DNA of 64,000 nucleotides from Marmoricola sp. (GCA_025964795.1 JAOPYC010000182.1:26023-90022), one strand, 5' to 3'; counted from the first letter of the stretch, positions 8,956-18,248 are shown. The notes: generated by a model not told the origin, from the letters alone. Numbers and translations: made by a program.

Positions 8956-10362
8956 ATGACGTTCCCCGCAGCTCTCGGGCGCGGCCGCGCACCACGTCGT
9001 ACGACGCCGATCGTGCTCAGCCTCCTGCTGGCCGTCGCCGCCGTTCTCGGACCGGTCGTGTCCGTCGCCGCCGATCCCCTCCCCACCCCCACGCTCATCC
9101 TCAGAGCGCCCCCGTCCGGGAAGGCCGGCCTCCCGGCGCCCTTCACCGCCACGCTGAAGGACTCCGCCGACGCACCGATGGTCGGCGCCACCGTGACGCT
9201 CCAGCGCCTGGCCGGCGCCACCTGGACCAACGCGGGGTCCGGCACCACTGGCAGCACCGGCCAGGTCGTGATCAACGCCTTGCTGCCCGTCGGGGCCACG
9301 AAGTGGCGCGCGTCGTACGCCGGGGACACGGTGGACGGGCCCGCGCTGTCGCCCGAGACCACCGTCACCGGCAACCGCTACGCCAGCACGCTGGTGATGA
9401 CCGGCCCGGCCCGCCTCGTCGACGAGCGCACCGGCACGCTGGGCCTGCTCTGGACCGCGTCGGACGGCAGCCCGGTCGCCGGCGCGGTGAACGTCTACCG
9501 CCGGCTCGGCAGCGGCGCCTGGACGTTCTACCGCCGGGTGGGCACCGCGGCCAACGGACGGGCCTACGTGGCCGTGGCGCCCCGGACCGACTCCACCTGG
9601 CGCGCCGCGGGCGCGGCCGGCAGCTGGTGGCTGGCCGACGTCTCGAACGACCTCTTCGTCGACAACGTGCCGCAGACCGCGCCGGTGGTCCTGCCCGCGG
9701 CCGCCCCGACACCGGCTGCCACCCCCGCCCAGGCGCGCGCCACCGGCGCCGGGGCGCACCCGGTGATCAGCCGGGTGCCGAAAGCCGTCTGGCGCTCGAT
9801 GGTGGGTCGCAGCTGGCACCGCGGCTGTCCGGTCGGCCGTCGCGGGCTGCGGCTGGTGCAGATCAACTACTGGGGCTTCGACGGCTACCGCTATCGCGGC
9901 GAGATCGTGCTCAGCTCGGCCGTGGCCCGCCGCGCGGCGGAGGCACTGCGCGACATGTACAACGGGCGCTACCCGATCCGACGGATGTACCGCGTCGACC
10001 GGTTCGGCTGGAGCAGCGTGCTCCACGGCGCCAACGACTACGCCTCGATGCGCGCGGACAACACCTCGGCCTTCAACTGCCGCAGCGTCGTGAACAAGCC
10101 CCGGGTGCTGTCACCGCACGCCCGCGGTCGCGCGGTCGACCTCAACACGTGGGAGAACCCCTATCGCTCGGCGACCGGCCTGGTGCCGGACTCCTGGTGG
10201 GCCGGGCACAGCCACCCGCGGGTCGCCTGGCGGACCAGCACTCACCCGGTGGTGCGGATCTGGCGCGCGCACGGGTTCCGGTGGACCTACGCCAACGTGG
10301 ACAGCCAGCACCTGGACGGCCGTTCGACGACCACGGCGGTCATCGGGACCTTCACCGGCTGA
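8956..10362 (+). CDS. Secreted M15-family D-Ala-D-Ala carboxypeptidase-like protein with Ig-like N-terminal domains
   Basis: A 468-residue exported protein: basic head plus hydrophobic signal ([18 protein letters not shown]), two Ig/Big-like beta domains (about 40-235), a Pro/Ala linker, and a C-terminal M15 (VanY-type) peptidase domain. Zinc ligands are visible as His388 and Asp395 in [10 protein letters not shown] and His452 in DSQHLD. Expected role is trimming peptidoglycan stem peptides outside the cell. Two adjacent ATGs exist (8953 and 8956); GGAGG at 8947-8951 fits the second better. TAGCGT at 8911-8916 is a likely -10. Confidence 0.87.
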   Translation: MTFPAALGRGRAPRRTTPIVLSLLLAVAAVLGPVVSVAADPLPTPTLILRAPPSGKAGLPAPFTATLKDSADAPMVGATVTLQRLAGATWTNAGSGTTGSTGQVVINALLPVGATKWRASYAGDTVDGPALSPETTVTGNRYASTLVMTGPARLVDERTGTLGLLWTASDGSPVAGAVNVYRRLGSGAWTFYRRVGTAANGRAYVAVAPRTDSTWRAAGAAGSWWLADVSNDLFVDNVPQTAPVVLPAAAPTPAATPAQARATGAGAHPVISRVPKAVWRSMVGRSWHRGCPVGRRGLRLVQINYWGFDGYRYRGEIVLSSAVARRAAEALRDMYNGRYPIRRMYRVDRFGWSSVLHGANDYASMRADNTSAFNCRSVVNKPRVLSPHARGRAVDLNTWENPYRSATGLVPDSWWAGHSHPRVAWRTSTHPVVRIWRAHGFRWTYANVDSQHLDGRSTTTAVIGTFTG

Positions 10363-10378
10363 CGCGCCGCCTCACCCT

Positions 10379-10400
10379 GCTCGAGGCTCAGTCCTCGAGC
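10379..10400. terminator. Hairpin between convergent genes
   Basis: Perfect 8-bp arms GCTCGAGG and CCTCGAGC with a 6-nt loop lie between the M15 gene and the small convergent gene, overlapping the latter's last codons. No T-tract follows on either strand, so this is a candidate bidirectional transcript end only. Confidence 0.4.
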
Positions 10401-10585
10401 GCGTCGTCGTTCCACTTCGGGTCGTTGTCCCACTCCTCGTTGCGCTCCTGGGTCTTCTCCAGGGCCCGCGCCGCCTCGGCCTCGGTGGGGTAGGGGCCGA
10501 GCCGGTCGGCGTTCTTGCAGCCGTCCTTGCCCTCGACCCGGTGGTGCTTGAGGCAGTACCAGAACTCGCTCTCGCTCTCGCTCAT
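10388..10585 (-). CDS. Small acidic conserved-type protein (SPOR-like size)
   Basis: 65 residues, strongly acidic, starting [23 protein letters not shown] and ending in a D/E/W-rich tail. The paired Cys (11 and 23) and the adjacent HH could bind a metal, but no known motif is complete. The [22 protein letters not shown] stretch reads like a SPOR-type helix; family unassigned. The start codon is only 24 bp from the divergent map start, so the two promoters must overlap. Confidence 0.65.
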   Translation of the reverse strand: MSESESEFWYCLKHHRVEGKDGCKNADRLGPYPTEAEAARALEKTQERNEEWDNDPKWNDDALED

Positions 10586-10596
10586 GACGGCGAAAC

Positions 10597-10610
10597 TACA
10601 CTCGCCTGCG
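10597..10610 (+). promoter_or_regulatory. -10 element for leaderless map
   Basis: TACACT at 10597-10602 lies 7 nt before the GTG start at 10610, with no Shine-Dalgarno in between. This places the transcription start at or next to the first base of the start codon. The element is within 12 bp of the divergent gene's ATG. Confidence 0.6.
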
Positions 10611-11458
10611 TGACTGCCATAGCCCCCGGACGGATCTCGCCACGGCGGCCGGTTCCGGCGTCCATCCCGCGCCCGGAGTACGTCGACAAGGCCGGCCCTG
10701 CCCCCTTCACCGGCTCCGAGGTCAAGGACTCCGACACCATCGAGCGGATGCGGGTGGCCGGGAGGCTGGCCGCCCAGGCCCGCGACCTCGTCGGCGCGCA
10801 CGTCGCGCCCGGAGTCACCACCGACGAGCTCGACCGGATCGGGCACGAGTTCCTCTGCGACCACGGCGCCTACCCCTCGACGCTGGGTTACAAAGGCTTC
10901 CCGAAGTCGTTGTGCGCCAGCGTCAACGAGGTCATCTGCCACGGCATCCCGGACAGCACGGTGGTCGAGGACGGGGACATCGTGAACATCGACATCACCG
11001 CCTTCCTCGACGGCGTGCACGGCGACACCAACGCCACCTTCCTCACGCCCGGCGTCTCCCCGGAGGTGCAGGACCTCGTCGACCGCACCCGCGAGGCGCT
11101 GCGCCGCGCCATCAACGCGGTGAGGCCGGGCCGCCAGGTCAACGTCATCGGCCGGGTCATCGAGTCCTACGCGAAGCGCTACGGCTACGGCGTCGTCCGC
11201 GAGTTCACCGGGCACGGCATCGGCTCGTCCTTCCACTCCGGCCTGGTGATTCCCCACTTCGACGACCCGCGCTACGACGACGTGATCCAGCCGGGCATGA
11301 CCTTCACGATCGAGCCGATGCTCAACCTGGGCACCCACGCCTGGGACATGTGGGACGACAACTGGACCGTGGTCACCAAGGACCGGCGGTTCAGCGCACA
11401 GTTCGAGCACACCCTCCTGGTCACCGCGGACGGAGCCGAGGTCCTCACCCTTCCCTGA
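10610..11458 (+). CDS. map: Methionine aminopeptidase, type I
   Basis: Removes N-terminal methionine from nascent proteins. 282 residues with the full metal site: Asp128 (NIDIT), Asp139 (HGDTN), His202 (GHGIG), Glu235 (IEPM), Glu266 (EHTLL), and substrate-contact His111. The roughly 40-residue N-terminal extension with PRPEYVDK is typical of actinobacterial MapB-type enzymes. The GTG start is chosen because it follows a -10 at leaderless distance; the in-frame upstream ATG (10541) lies inside the divergent gene. Confidence 0.95.
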   Translation: MTAIAPGRISPRRPVPASIPRPEYVDKAGPAPFTGSEVKDSDTIERMRVAGRLAAQARDLVGAHVAPGVTTDELDRIGHEFLCDHGAYPSTLGYKGFPKSLCASVNEVICHGIPDSTVVEDGDIVNIDITAFLDGVHGDTNATFLTPGVSPEVQDLVDRTREALRRAINAVRPGRQVNVIGRVIESYAKRYGYGVVREFTGHGIGSSFHSGLVIPHFDDPRYDDVIQPGMTFTIEPMLNLGTHAWDMWDDNWTVVTKDRRFSAQFEHTLLVTADGAEVLTLP

Positions 11459-11511
11459 GACCGAGCTGACCCGGCAGCGCGACGAAACATGTTCTCGCTA
11501 GGGTCGCTGGG

Positions 11512-13110
11512 GTGACGAGCATGTTCGAGGACTACGAGACCGGCATGGGTTCGGCCTACGACGAGATGTACGGCGTCGGCACCGAGCTCCGCACCCCCTA
11601 CAGCCAGCTGCAGCCGTCGCTGCAGGACATGGGCACCCACGAGCTGCAGAGCAGGGTCGAGGCCCTGCAGTCGAGCTACCTGGACCAGGGCGTCACCTTC
11701 GACATCGGCGGCGAGGAGCGTGCGTTCCCGCTCGACGTCCTCCCCCGTGTCATCGAGATGGACCAGTGGGCCAAGGTCGAGGCGGGCGTGCAGCAGCGCG
11801 TGCACACCCTGGAGAAGTTCCTCGCCGATGTCTACGACGCCGGACGGGTGCTCGACGACGGGATCGTCCCGCGCCGCGTGGTGACCACGTCCTCGCACTT
11901 CCACCGCGCTGCCGCCGGCATCGAGCCACCCAACGGCGTGCGCGTCCACGTGAGCGGCATCGACCTGATCCGCGACGCCGAGGGCGAGTTCCGGGTGCTC
12001 GAGGACAACGTGCGGGTCCCGTCCGGGGTCTCCTACGTGATGACCAACCGCCGCGCGATCGCCGCGGCGCTGCCGGAGACCTTCGCCGAGCACCGGATCC
12101 GCCCGGTCGCCGGCTACCCCCAGAAGCTGCTCACCGCGCTGCGAGCCGCCGCTCCGGCCGGTGTCACGGAGCCCAACGTCGTGGTGCTGACCCCCGGCGT
12201 CTTCAACGGCGCCTACTTCGAGCACGCCCTGTTGGCCCGCACGATGGGTGTCGAGCTGGTCGAGGGTCGCGACCTCGAGTGCCGCCGCGGCCGCGTGATG
12301 ATGCGTACGACGCAGGGCCTCGAACCGGTGCACGTGATCTACCGCCGCGTCGACGACGAGTTCCTCGACCCGGTGCACTTCCACAGCAGCTCGCTGCTCG
12401 GCTGCTCGGGGCTGCTCAACGCCGCGCGTGCCGGCAACGTGACCATCGCCAACGCGGTCGGCAACGGAGTCGCGGACGACAAGCTGATCTACACCTACCT
12501 CCCCGACCTGGTGCGCTACTACCTCGACGAGGAGCCGATCCTGAAGAACGTCGACACCTGGCGGCTCGGCGACGCCGACCACCGCGAGGAGGTGATGGAC
12601 CGCCTCGACGAGCTGGTCCTGAAGCCGGTCGACGGCTCCGGCGGCAAGGGCATCGTGATCGGCCCGCAGGCCACCAGGGCGGAGATCGACGAGCTGCGCG
12701 TGAAGGTGCTCGCCGACCCCCGGTCGTGGATCGCCCAGCCGGTGATCCAGCTGAGCACCGTCCCGACGTACGTCAACGGGATGATGCGTCCCCGCCACGT
12801 GGACCTGCGTCCGTTCGCGGTCAACGACGGCAACCGCGTCTGGGTGCTGCCCGGCGGCCTGACCCGCGTCGCCCTCGGCGAGGGAGAGCTGATCGTGAAC
12901 TCCTCACGCGGCGGCGGCTCGAAGGACACCTGGGTGCTGGCCGGCCACGGCCGCCACCAGTTCCGCGCCGAGCCCGAGCGCGTCGAGGTCAGCTCGGCAC
13001 CGCAGGACGTCGGCCCCGCCCTCGACTCGTTCTCCTCCCAGCACGACCAGCAGCAACAACAACAGCAGCAACAGCAAGCCCGCTCCCAGCGAGAGGTGCC
13101 GTCATGCTGA
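11512..13110 (+). CDS. Circularly permuted ATP-grasp type 2 protein
   Basis: 532 residues of the circularly permuted ATP-grasp family (formerly DUF404/DUF407). Visible blocks are QVRVLEDN-type FRVLEDNVRVPSG, SYVMTNRRA, PGVFNGAYFEHALLARTMGVELVEG, the ATP-binding LKPVDGSGGKGIVIGP, and RPFAVNDG with GGGSKDTWVL. First gene of an operon with alpha-E and transglutaminase genes, a set proposed in the literature to make or modify a peptide; the product is not established. The C-terminus has a run of ten Gln (about 13050-13077). GTG at 11512 follows TAGGGT (11499-11504) by 7 nt, so it is probably leaderless. The 3' end overlaps the next gene by 7 nt. Confidence 0.9.
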   Translation: MTSMFEDYETGMGSAYDEMYGVGTELRTPYSQLQPSLQDMGTHELQSRVEALQSSYLDQGVTFDIGGEERAFPLDVLPRVIEMDQWAKVEAGVQQRVHTLEKFLADVYDAGRVLDDGIVPRRVVTTSSHFHRAAAGIEPPNGVRVHVSGIDLIRDAEGEFRVLEDNVRVPSGVSYVMTNRRAIAAALPETFAEHRIRPVAGYPQKLLTALRAAAPAGVTEPNVVVLTPGVFNGAYFEHALLARTMGVELVEGRDLECRRGRVMMRTTQGLEPVHVIYRRVDDEFLDPVHFHSSSLLGCSGLLNAARAGNVTIANAVGNGVADDKLIYTYLPDLVRYYLDEEPILKNVDTWRLGDADHREEVMDRLDELVLKPVDGSGGKGIVIGPQATRAEIDELRVKVLADPRSWIAQPVIQLSTVPTYVNGMMRPRHVDLRPFAVNDGNRVWVLPGGLTRVALGEGELIVNSSRGGGSKDTWVLAGHGRHQFRAEPERVEVSSAPQDVGPALDSFSSQHDQQQQQQQQQQARSQREVPSC

Positions 13111-14030
13111 GCCGGATCGCCGAGTCCCTCTTCTGGATCGGCCGCTACGTCGAGCGCGCCGAGGACACGGCCCGCATCCTCGACGTGCAGATGCAGCTGA
13201 TCCTCGAGGACCCGGGCGTCGACGAGGAGACCACGTGCCGCAACCTGCTCTCGATCATGGGCGTCGAGTTCGACGAGTCCGCCCCGATCAACAGCACCGA
13301 GGTGATGCGGCTGCTGGCCTACGACACCAGCTCCACGGCCTCGATCGCCGCCACCCTGGCCGCGGCCCGGGAGAGCGCCCGTCGGGCCCGCGAGACCCTG
13401 TCGACCTCCATGTGGGAGGCGATGAACACCACCTACCGCGCGATCCCCTCGGGCCACTTCCGCTCGATGCGACCGCCGGTGGCGTTCCGCTGGGTCCGTG
13501 ACCGCGCGGCCCAGATCAACGGGATCGCCGAGGCCACGATGACCCGCGACGAGGGCTACCAGTTCCTGGTGCTCGGTCGCTCCATCGAGCGTGCCGACAT
13601 GACCTCGCGACTGGTCGCCACCGCCTCGATCACCTCGGGCTCGGCCTGGGGCACCTCGCTGCGGGCCTGCGGCGCCTACGAGGCCTTCCTGCGCACCTAC
13701 AAGGGCCTGGAGACCGAGCGCGGCGCCGCGGAGTTCCTGCTGCTCGACCGGCTCTTCCCGCGATCGGTGGTGTTCGGCCTCAGCCAGGCCGAGCGGTGCC
13801 TGGAGCGGCTGCAGTCCGCCGGGACCCGCGCCGGCTTCCAGAACGAGGCCCAGCGCCTGCTCGGCCGCACCCGCGCCGAGCTGGAGTACCGCTCGCTCAG
13901 CGAGTACGTCGCCGATCTCCCCGGCGAGATGGAACGCCTCCAGCGCACCTGCGCGCTGGCCACCGACGCAATCTCCCGCCGCTACTTCGCCGGCGCGGAG
14001 GCAACCGAATGGCACGGGGTGAGGTCATGA
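13104..14030 (+). CDS. Alpha-E domain-containing protein
   Basis: 308 residues, all-helical alpha-E (formerly DUF403) protein. Signature parts: MLSRIAESLFWIGRYVERAEDTARILD at the start, ESARRARETLSTSMWEAMN, FLVLGRSIERADMTSRL and LLLDRLFPRSV. It normally accompanies circularly permuted ATP-grasp proteins, as here, and is thought to act with them; no catalytic residues are established. GAGAGGTG upstream is the ribosome site, and translation is coupled by the 7-nt overlap. Confidence 0.92.
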   Translation: MLSRIAESLFWIGRYVERAEDTARILDVQMQLILEDPGVDEETTCRNLLSIMGVEFDESAPINSTEVMRLLAYDTSSTASIAATLAAARESARRARETLSTSMWEAMNTTYRAIPSGHFRSMRPPVAFRWVRDRAAQINGIAEATMTRDEGYQFLVLGRSIERADMTSRLVATASITSGSAWGTSLRACGAYEAFLRTYKGLETERGAAEFLLLDRLFPRSVVFGLSQAERCLERLQSAGTRAGFQNEAQRLLGRTRAELEYRSLSEYVADLPGEMERLQRTCALATDAISRRYFAGAEATEWHGVRS

Positions 14031-14094
14031 ATCACCCCACACGCCATGAGATCAGCGGGGCGCTCGCTCCGCTCCCGATGACGAGGGGACCCCG

Positions 14095-14940
14095 ATGAGC
14101 ATGCAGCTGCGGATCGCCCACACCACCGGCTTCGAGTACGACGGCAAGGCGAACACCTCGTTCAACGAGGCCCGCCTGACCCCGCTGACCCTGCCGGGCC
14201 AGATCGTTGTGCACTCCCGGGTCGAGGTCTCCCCCACCCCGTGGGCCTACACCTACAAGGACTACTGGGACTCCCAGGTCACGGCGTTCGAGGTGCTCGA
14301 CCCGCACACCTCGCTGACCGTCACGGCGTCGGCGACGGTGCACACCAACCGCACCCCCGCCGGGGACCCGGTGCTGACCTGGGACGAGCTGCGCGACGAC
14401 GCGGTCGCCGACCTGCACACGGAATACCTCGCCGTACCCGCCCGGGTGGCCGCCCCCGACGACCTAGTCGCCATGGCCAAGGACATCGCCGCGTCGAGCA
14501 GCAGCCCCACCGACGCGGCCAGCCAGGTCTGCGCGCTCGTCCACGACGAGGTGAAGTACGTCTCCGGATCCACCACCGTGGACGCCCTGGCCGCGCACGC
14601 GTGGACCGAGCGCCGGGGCGTCTGCCAGGACATGGCGCACATCGCCATCGGTGCGCTCCGCTCGATCGGGATCCCGACGCGCTACGTCTCGGGCTACCTG
14701 CACCCCAAGGTCGACCCCGTCGTGGGCGAGGCCGTGCACGGCGAGTCGCACGCGTGGATCGAGTGGTGGGACGACGGCTGGCGCGGCTTCGACCCGACCA
14801 ACAGCACGGAGCCGGGCGACCGGCACGTGATCGTGGCGATGGGCCGGGACTACAACGACGTCAAGCCGTTGTCGGGCATCTTCTCCGGGTCGGGCACCTC
14901 GCGGATGTTCGTCGACGTGCAGGTCACCCGCCTGCAGTAG
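14095..14940 (+). CDS. Transglutaminase-like cysteine protease, N-terminal beta domain
   Basis: 281 residues: a bacterial transglutaminase N-terminal region (about 1-90), then a papain-like core with Cys177 (GVCQDMAHI), His219 (SHAWIEWW) and Asp233 (DPTNS). Third member of the ATP-grasp/alpha-E operon, where it is predicted to be a peptidase or amide-bond-forming enzyme acting on the ATP-grasp product. A GAGGGG ribosome site precedes the ATG. No signal peptide, so it is likely cytoplasmic. Confidence 0.92.
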   Translation: MSMQLRIAHTTGFEYDGKANTSFNEARLTPLTLPGQIVVHSRVEVSPTPWAYTYKDYWDSQVTAFEVLDPHTSLTVTASATVHTNRTPAGDPVLTWDELRDDAVADLHTEYLAVPARVAAPDDLVAMAKDIAASSSSPTDAASQVCALVHDEVKYVSGSTTVDALAAHAWTERRGVCQDMAHIAIGALRSIGIPTRYVSGYLHPKVDPVVGEAVHGESHAWIEWWDDGWRGFDPTNSTEPGDRHVIVAMGRDYNDVKPLSGIFSGSGTSRMFVDVQVTRLQ

Positions 14941-15017
14941 TGCGTCCGCGCCCGGACTCGGGCAGGGTGGGGCCCACGGCGTACGACTGACGCCGTCACC
15001 GACCGGGAGGCAGACCT

Positions 15018-15461
15018 GTGGCAACCGACGAGAGCAGCGCCAGCACCACTCCGACCCCGCGGAAGGCCGCGGCCGCGACACCGGCTGCGACGACGGCCAA
15101 GAATGCGGCCGCGAAGAAGGCTCCCGCCACGAAGGCACCGGCGAAGAAGGCTCCCGCGAAGAAGGCCCCGGCGAAGAAGGCCCCGGCTACGAAGGCCCCC
15201 GCCGAGAAGGCGCCGGCCGCGAGCCCGACCCCTGCCGAGCTGTCTCCCGGCACCATCGAGCAGATCGCCCGTGAGACCGCGGACCGGGTGGCCCGCGAGG
15301 TCACCGAGCAGGTGACCAGGAGCCTGTCTCTGTTGGAGAAGGAGACGAAGCGAGCCCGCAAGGCCGCCGCGAAGGCCGCCGACCGCGCGGCCTCCGCTGC
15401 CCTCGACCCGCGCCGGTCGGCCAAGAAGGACAAGAAGGCGAAGAAGGGCAAGAAGGGCTGA
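15018..15461 (+). CDS. Lys/Ala/Pro-rich repeat protein (histone H1-like tail plus helix)
   Basis: 147 residues. Residues 15-70 are alanine/lysine/proline repeats (KKAPA units, five to six copies). Residues 75-105 form a predicted amphipathic helix (IEQIARETADRVAREV). The tail is again Lys/Ala-rich and ends KKDKKAKKGKKG. The composition suggests nucleic-acid or envelope-polymer contact, as in actinobacterial histone-like or phasin-like proteins, but I cannot assign a family. GTG start with GGGAGG 8 nt upstream. Confidence 0.75.
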   Translation: MATDESSASTTPTPRKAAAATPAATTAKNAAAKKAPATKAPAKKAPAKKAPAKKAPATKAPAEKAPAASPTPAELSPGTIEQIARETADRVAREVTEQVTRSLSLLEKETKRARKAAAKAADRAASAALDPRRSAKKDKKAKKGKKG

Positions 15462-15542
15462 CCGGTCGCCGCACCTGGACTGGCAGAACCGCCCGACCTT
15501 CCAGCAGGTCGTCGAGTTCCCCCGGCACCGGGCGAGGTAGTC

Positions 15543-15935
15543 CTACGGAGTCTCGACGATGACGGTGGTCGCCTTCACGACCGCGACCGCGACCGACCCC
15601 AGCTGGAGGTCGAGATCGCGCACCGCTTCACTGCTCATCAACGAGACCACCCGGAAGGGCCCGCACTGGAGCTCGACCTGGGCCATCACCGTGTCCATCT
15701 TGATGTCGGTCACGAGCCCCACGAACCGGTTCCGGGCCGAGCTGCTCACGCCGAGCGGGTTCGGAGAGGTGACCGACAGGCTGCGCGCGAACTGGGCCAG
15801 CTCGTAGCCGTCGATCACCTTGCGACCGGAGGCGTCCGTGCTGACCGCGAGCGAGCCCGAGCTGATCCATCGGCGCACGGTGTCGTCGCTGACCCCCAGG
15901 AAGGTGGCGGCGTCCCGGATCCTCATCTGCGGCAT
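15543..15935 (-). CDS. Helix-turn-helix plus TOBE domain protein (molybdate-binding-type regulator)
   Basis: 130 residues. Residues 4-55 are a MerR/excisionase-type HTH (IRDAATFLGVSDDTVRRWISSGSL). Residues 65-130 are a TOBE domain (RNRFVGLVTDIKMDTVMAQVELQCGP ... SVAVAVVKATTVIV), which binds molybdate or related oxyanions in known families. Probably a Mo-responsive DNA-binding protein or small molbindin. It starts 4 nt after the TetR gene's stop, so the two are likely co-transcribed. No mod transport genes are in the window. Confidence 0.85.
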   Translation of the reverse strand: MPQMRIRDAATFLGVSDDTVRRWISSGSLAVSTDASGRKVIDGYELAQFARSLSVTSPNPLGVSSSARNRFVGLVTDIKMDTVMAQVELQCGPFRVVSLMSSEAVRDLDLQLGSVAVAVVKATTVIVETP

Positions 15936-15939
15936 CGGC

Positions 15940-16641
15940 TCAGGCCCCTGCCTGCAGGCGGAGGCCGGAGAGGGTCAGGTCGAGCCCGGCGCGGAACTGG
16001 TCGGCGTCGTCGTGGCCCTCGAACTCGTCGACGATCTCGTGCACGAACGGGAACTCCTCGGAGTCGAGCGCCCGCCAGGTAGCGGTGTAGCGGCTGAGGA
16101 ACTCCTCGCGGTCCACGCTGCCGTCGAGCACTTCCTGCGGCCGCTGCTGGCCCAGATCGGCCGCGGTCCCCACGACGAAGCCCACGATCGCGGAGACGGC
16201 GTGGAAGCGCTGCCGCGCCGTGAGGTCCAGTCGCAGGGTCTGCTGCCCCAGCTTCTCGTAGAGCCGCAGGGCGTTGCCCTGCACGTCGGTGTTGCGCATG
16301 AAGTACGCCGCCAGCCACGGCCGGTCCACGATGGCGTCGAAGAGGAGCACGGCCATCGTGCGCAGGTCGTCGATGGGGTCCTCGCCGACCGGCTGCTCCT
16401 CGATGGCGCTCAGGACCGCTCCGAGGACGTGGTCGGTGGCGCGGTCGAGCAGCTCGTCCTTGCTCGACACGTACCAGTAGATGCTGGCCACGCCGCCGCC
16501 GAGCCGGCTCGCCAAGGCCCGGAACGTCAGGGCCGGCTCCCCCGCCTCGTCGAGCAGCGCCACCGCCTCGGTGAGCACGGCCTCCATGGAGTGCGAGGCA
16601 CGTCGCCGGCCTTCGATGGGGGTGCTGCGGGGGCGTGCCAT
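15940..16641 (-). CDS. TetR family transcriptional regulator
   Basis: 233 residues starting MARPRSTPIEGRR. The HTH is at about residues 20-65 (VLTEAVALLDEAG...LTFRALASRLGGGVASIYWYVSSKDELL), followed by a TetR_C-type ligand domain. It is divergent from an MFS drug exporter with several inverted repeats between the starts, so it most likely represses the exporter and itself in response to an exported compound. The further upstream ATG at 16650 is possible but adds only MWV. Confidence 0.93.
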   Translation of the reverse strand: MARPRSTPIEGRRRASHSMEAVLTEAVALLDEAGEPALTFRALASRLGGGVASIYWYVSSKDELLDRATDHVLGAVLSAIEEQPVGEDPIDDLRTMAVLLFDAIVDRPWLAAYFMRNTDVQGNALRLYEKLGQQTLRLDLTARQRFHAVSAIVGFVVGTAADLGQQRPQEVLDGSVDREEFLSRYTATWRALDSEEFPFVHEIVDEFEGHDDADQFRAGLDLTLSGLRLQAGA

Positions 16642-16661
16642 GACCCACATTCAACCAGATC

Positions 16662-16722
16662 TTGCGGACCATCGAACAATGTTCTATGTTCTGGAACGTC
16701 GTTCGATACCCGAACGACGTTC
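16662..16722 (+). promoter_or_regulatory. Promoter and TetR operators of the MFS exporter
   Basis: -35 TTGCGG (16662-16667), 17-nt spacer and -10 TATGTT (16685-16690) point to the MFS gene. Three inverted repeats overlap it: GAACA-A-TGTTC (16674-16684) in the spacer, GTTC-TG-GAAC (16688-16697), and 12-bp arms GAACGTCGTTCG / CGAACGACGTTC with a 5-nt centre (16694-16722). The GTTC/GAAC core recurs in all, as expected for the divergent TetR regulator. Confidence 0.75.
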
Positions 16723-16739
16723 GATTGAAGGTGAACACC

Positions 16740-18191
16740 ATGACCACCACCGCTCCCGCCCCGTCGCACACCTACCCGTCCCTGCGCGCGGCCTGGATCC
16801 CCCTCGCCGCCCTGTGCCTGGCCTTCTTCGTCGAGATGGTCGACAACACGCTGCTGTCCATCGCGCTGCCCACCATCGGTCGTGACCTCGGCAGCGGCAC
16901 CACCGCGCTCCAGTGGGTCACGGGCGCCTACTCGTTGACCTTCGGCGGCCTGCTGCTCACCGCCGGGTCGATCGCGGACCGCTTCGGCCGTCGACGCGTC
17001 CTGCTGGTCGGTCTCGCCATCTTCGGCCTGCTGAGCCTGTGCATCGTCGTCGTCTCCACCGCGGGCGAGCTGATCGCGCTGCGCGCCGGGCTCGGCATCG
17101 CCGCCGCGGCGATGGCGCCGATCACCAACTCGCTCGTGTTCCGCCTGTTCGAGGACAAGGCGCTGCGGATGCGGGCCATGACGCTGATGATCGTCGTCGG
17201 CATGTCCGGCTTCGTCCTCGGCCCGGTGCTCGGCGGCAGCGTGCTGACCCACGTCCGCTGGGAGTGGCTGCTGGTCGTCAACGCCCCGATCGCGCTGGTC
17301 GCGTGCATCGGGGTCCGCCTCGGCGTACCGGCCGACCGGCCCGAGGACCTCACCGACGACGTGCTCGACCTACCGGGCGCGCTGCTCAGCATCACGACCA
17401 TCGGCCTGGCCTGCTACGCGATGACCAGCGGGGTCGAGCACGGATGGCTCGCCGCGGTGACGGTGGCCTCGGCCGTCGGCGCCGTCGTCGCGGCCGTCGC
17501 CTTCGTGCACCACGAGCGCCGCAGCGCCTCGCCCATGCTGGACCTGGGGCTCTTCTCGAGCGGCATCGTGCGCGGAGCCTCCATCGCGCAGGTCGGGACC
17601 GCCATCGCAATGGCCAGCGTGATGTTCGGGCTGATCCTGCACTTCCAGTACGCCGACGGCTGGAGCCCGATGCGGGCCGGCCTGGCGAACCTGCCGATCA
17701 TCGTGACGATGATCCTCGCGACGCCGCTCTCGGAGTGGCTCGCCCGGCAGTTCGGCCACCGCGTCGCGTGCTTGGTGGGCGCCGCCTGCCTGGCCGGATC
17801 ACTGGCGGGCCTCTCCTGGGGTGTCGACCACGGCTATCTCGCGATCGCGGTCTGCATGATCGTGATGACCGTCGGGCTGAGGACCGTGATGACGATCTGC
17901 GCCGTGGCGCTCGTCGACGCGATGCCGAGCAACCGCACCTCGATCGGCGCGGCGCTGAACGACACCGCCCAGGAGGTCGGCACGAGCATCGGCACCGCCG
18001 TGGTCGGCACCCTGATCGCCGCGCTGGTCACCACGACGCTGCCGACCGGGACATGGAGCAGCGACCTCGTCGCCTCGTTCTTCCACGGCGAGCGGGTCAC
18101 CTACGCGGTGCTGGCCGTGATCGTCGGACTGGTCGCGGCCGGCGGCGCCCTGACCCTCACCGACTCCCACAACCTCGAGAAAGCCCACTGA
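16740..18191 (+). CDS. MFS drug/H+ antiporter, DHA2-type
   Basis: 483 residues with about 14 hydrophobic segments. Motif LAFFVEMVDNTLLSIALPTIGRDLG in TM1 and the antiporter-type GMSGFVLGPVLGG (motif C) place it with DHA2 multidrug exporters. Expected to export a toxic compound using the proton gradient. Start ATG at 16740 follows GAAGGTGAACACC; an ATG further upstream (16662) overlaps the promoter and is rejected. Controlled by the divergent TetR gene. Confidence 0.92.
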   Translation: MTTTAPAPSHTYPSLRAAWIPLAALCLAFFVEMVDNTLLSIALPTIGRDLGSGTTALQWVTGAYSLTFGGLLLTAGSIADRFGRRRVLLVGLAIFGLLSLCIVVVSTAGELIALRAGLGIAAAAMAPITNSLVFRLFEDKALRMRAMTLMIVVGMSGFVLGPVLGGSVLTHVRWEWLLVVNAPIALVACIGVRLGVPADRPEDLTDDVLDLPGALLSITTIGLACYAMTSGVEHGWLAAVTVASAVGAVVAAVAFVHHERRSASPMLDLGLFSSGIVRGASIAQVGTAIAMASVMFGLILHFQYADGWSPMRAGLANLPIIVTMILATPLSEWLARQFGHRVACLVGAACLAGSLAGLSWGVDHGYLAIAVCMIVMTVGLRTVMTICAVALVDAMPSNRTSIGAALNDTAQEVGTSIGTAVVGTLIAALVTTTLPTGTWSSDLVASFFHGERVTYAVLAVIVGLVAAGGALTLTDSHNLEKAH

Positions 18192-18248
18192 CCGTCAGCC
18201 ATGAGGACCGATCTGCATGACATGGCAGAGCCTGGGAACAGGTCGCGC

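Noticed and set aside
12519..14015. 498-codon minus-strand open frame over the ATP-grasp and alpha-E genes
   Set aside because: Antisense shadow without family features; its Cys run is the complement of the Gln run.
14027..14098. 23-codon frame between the alpha-E and transglutaminase genes (MNHPTRHEISG...)
   Set aside because: No ribosome site, no recognisable features; overlaps the end of one gene and the start of the next.
15100..15230. KKAPA-coding repeats considered as a CRISPR-like or structural DNA repeat
   Set aside because: Units are short, adjacent, in frame and without spacers; they are coding repeats.
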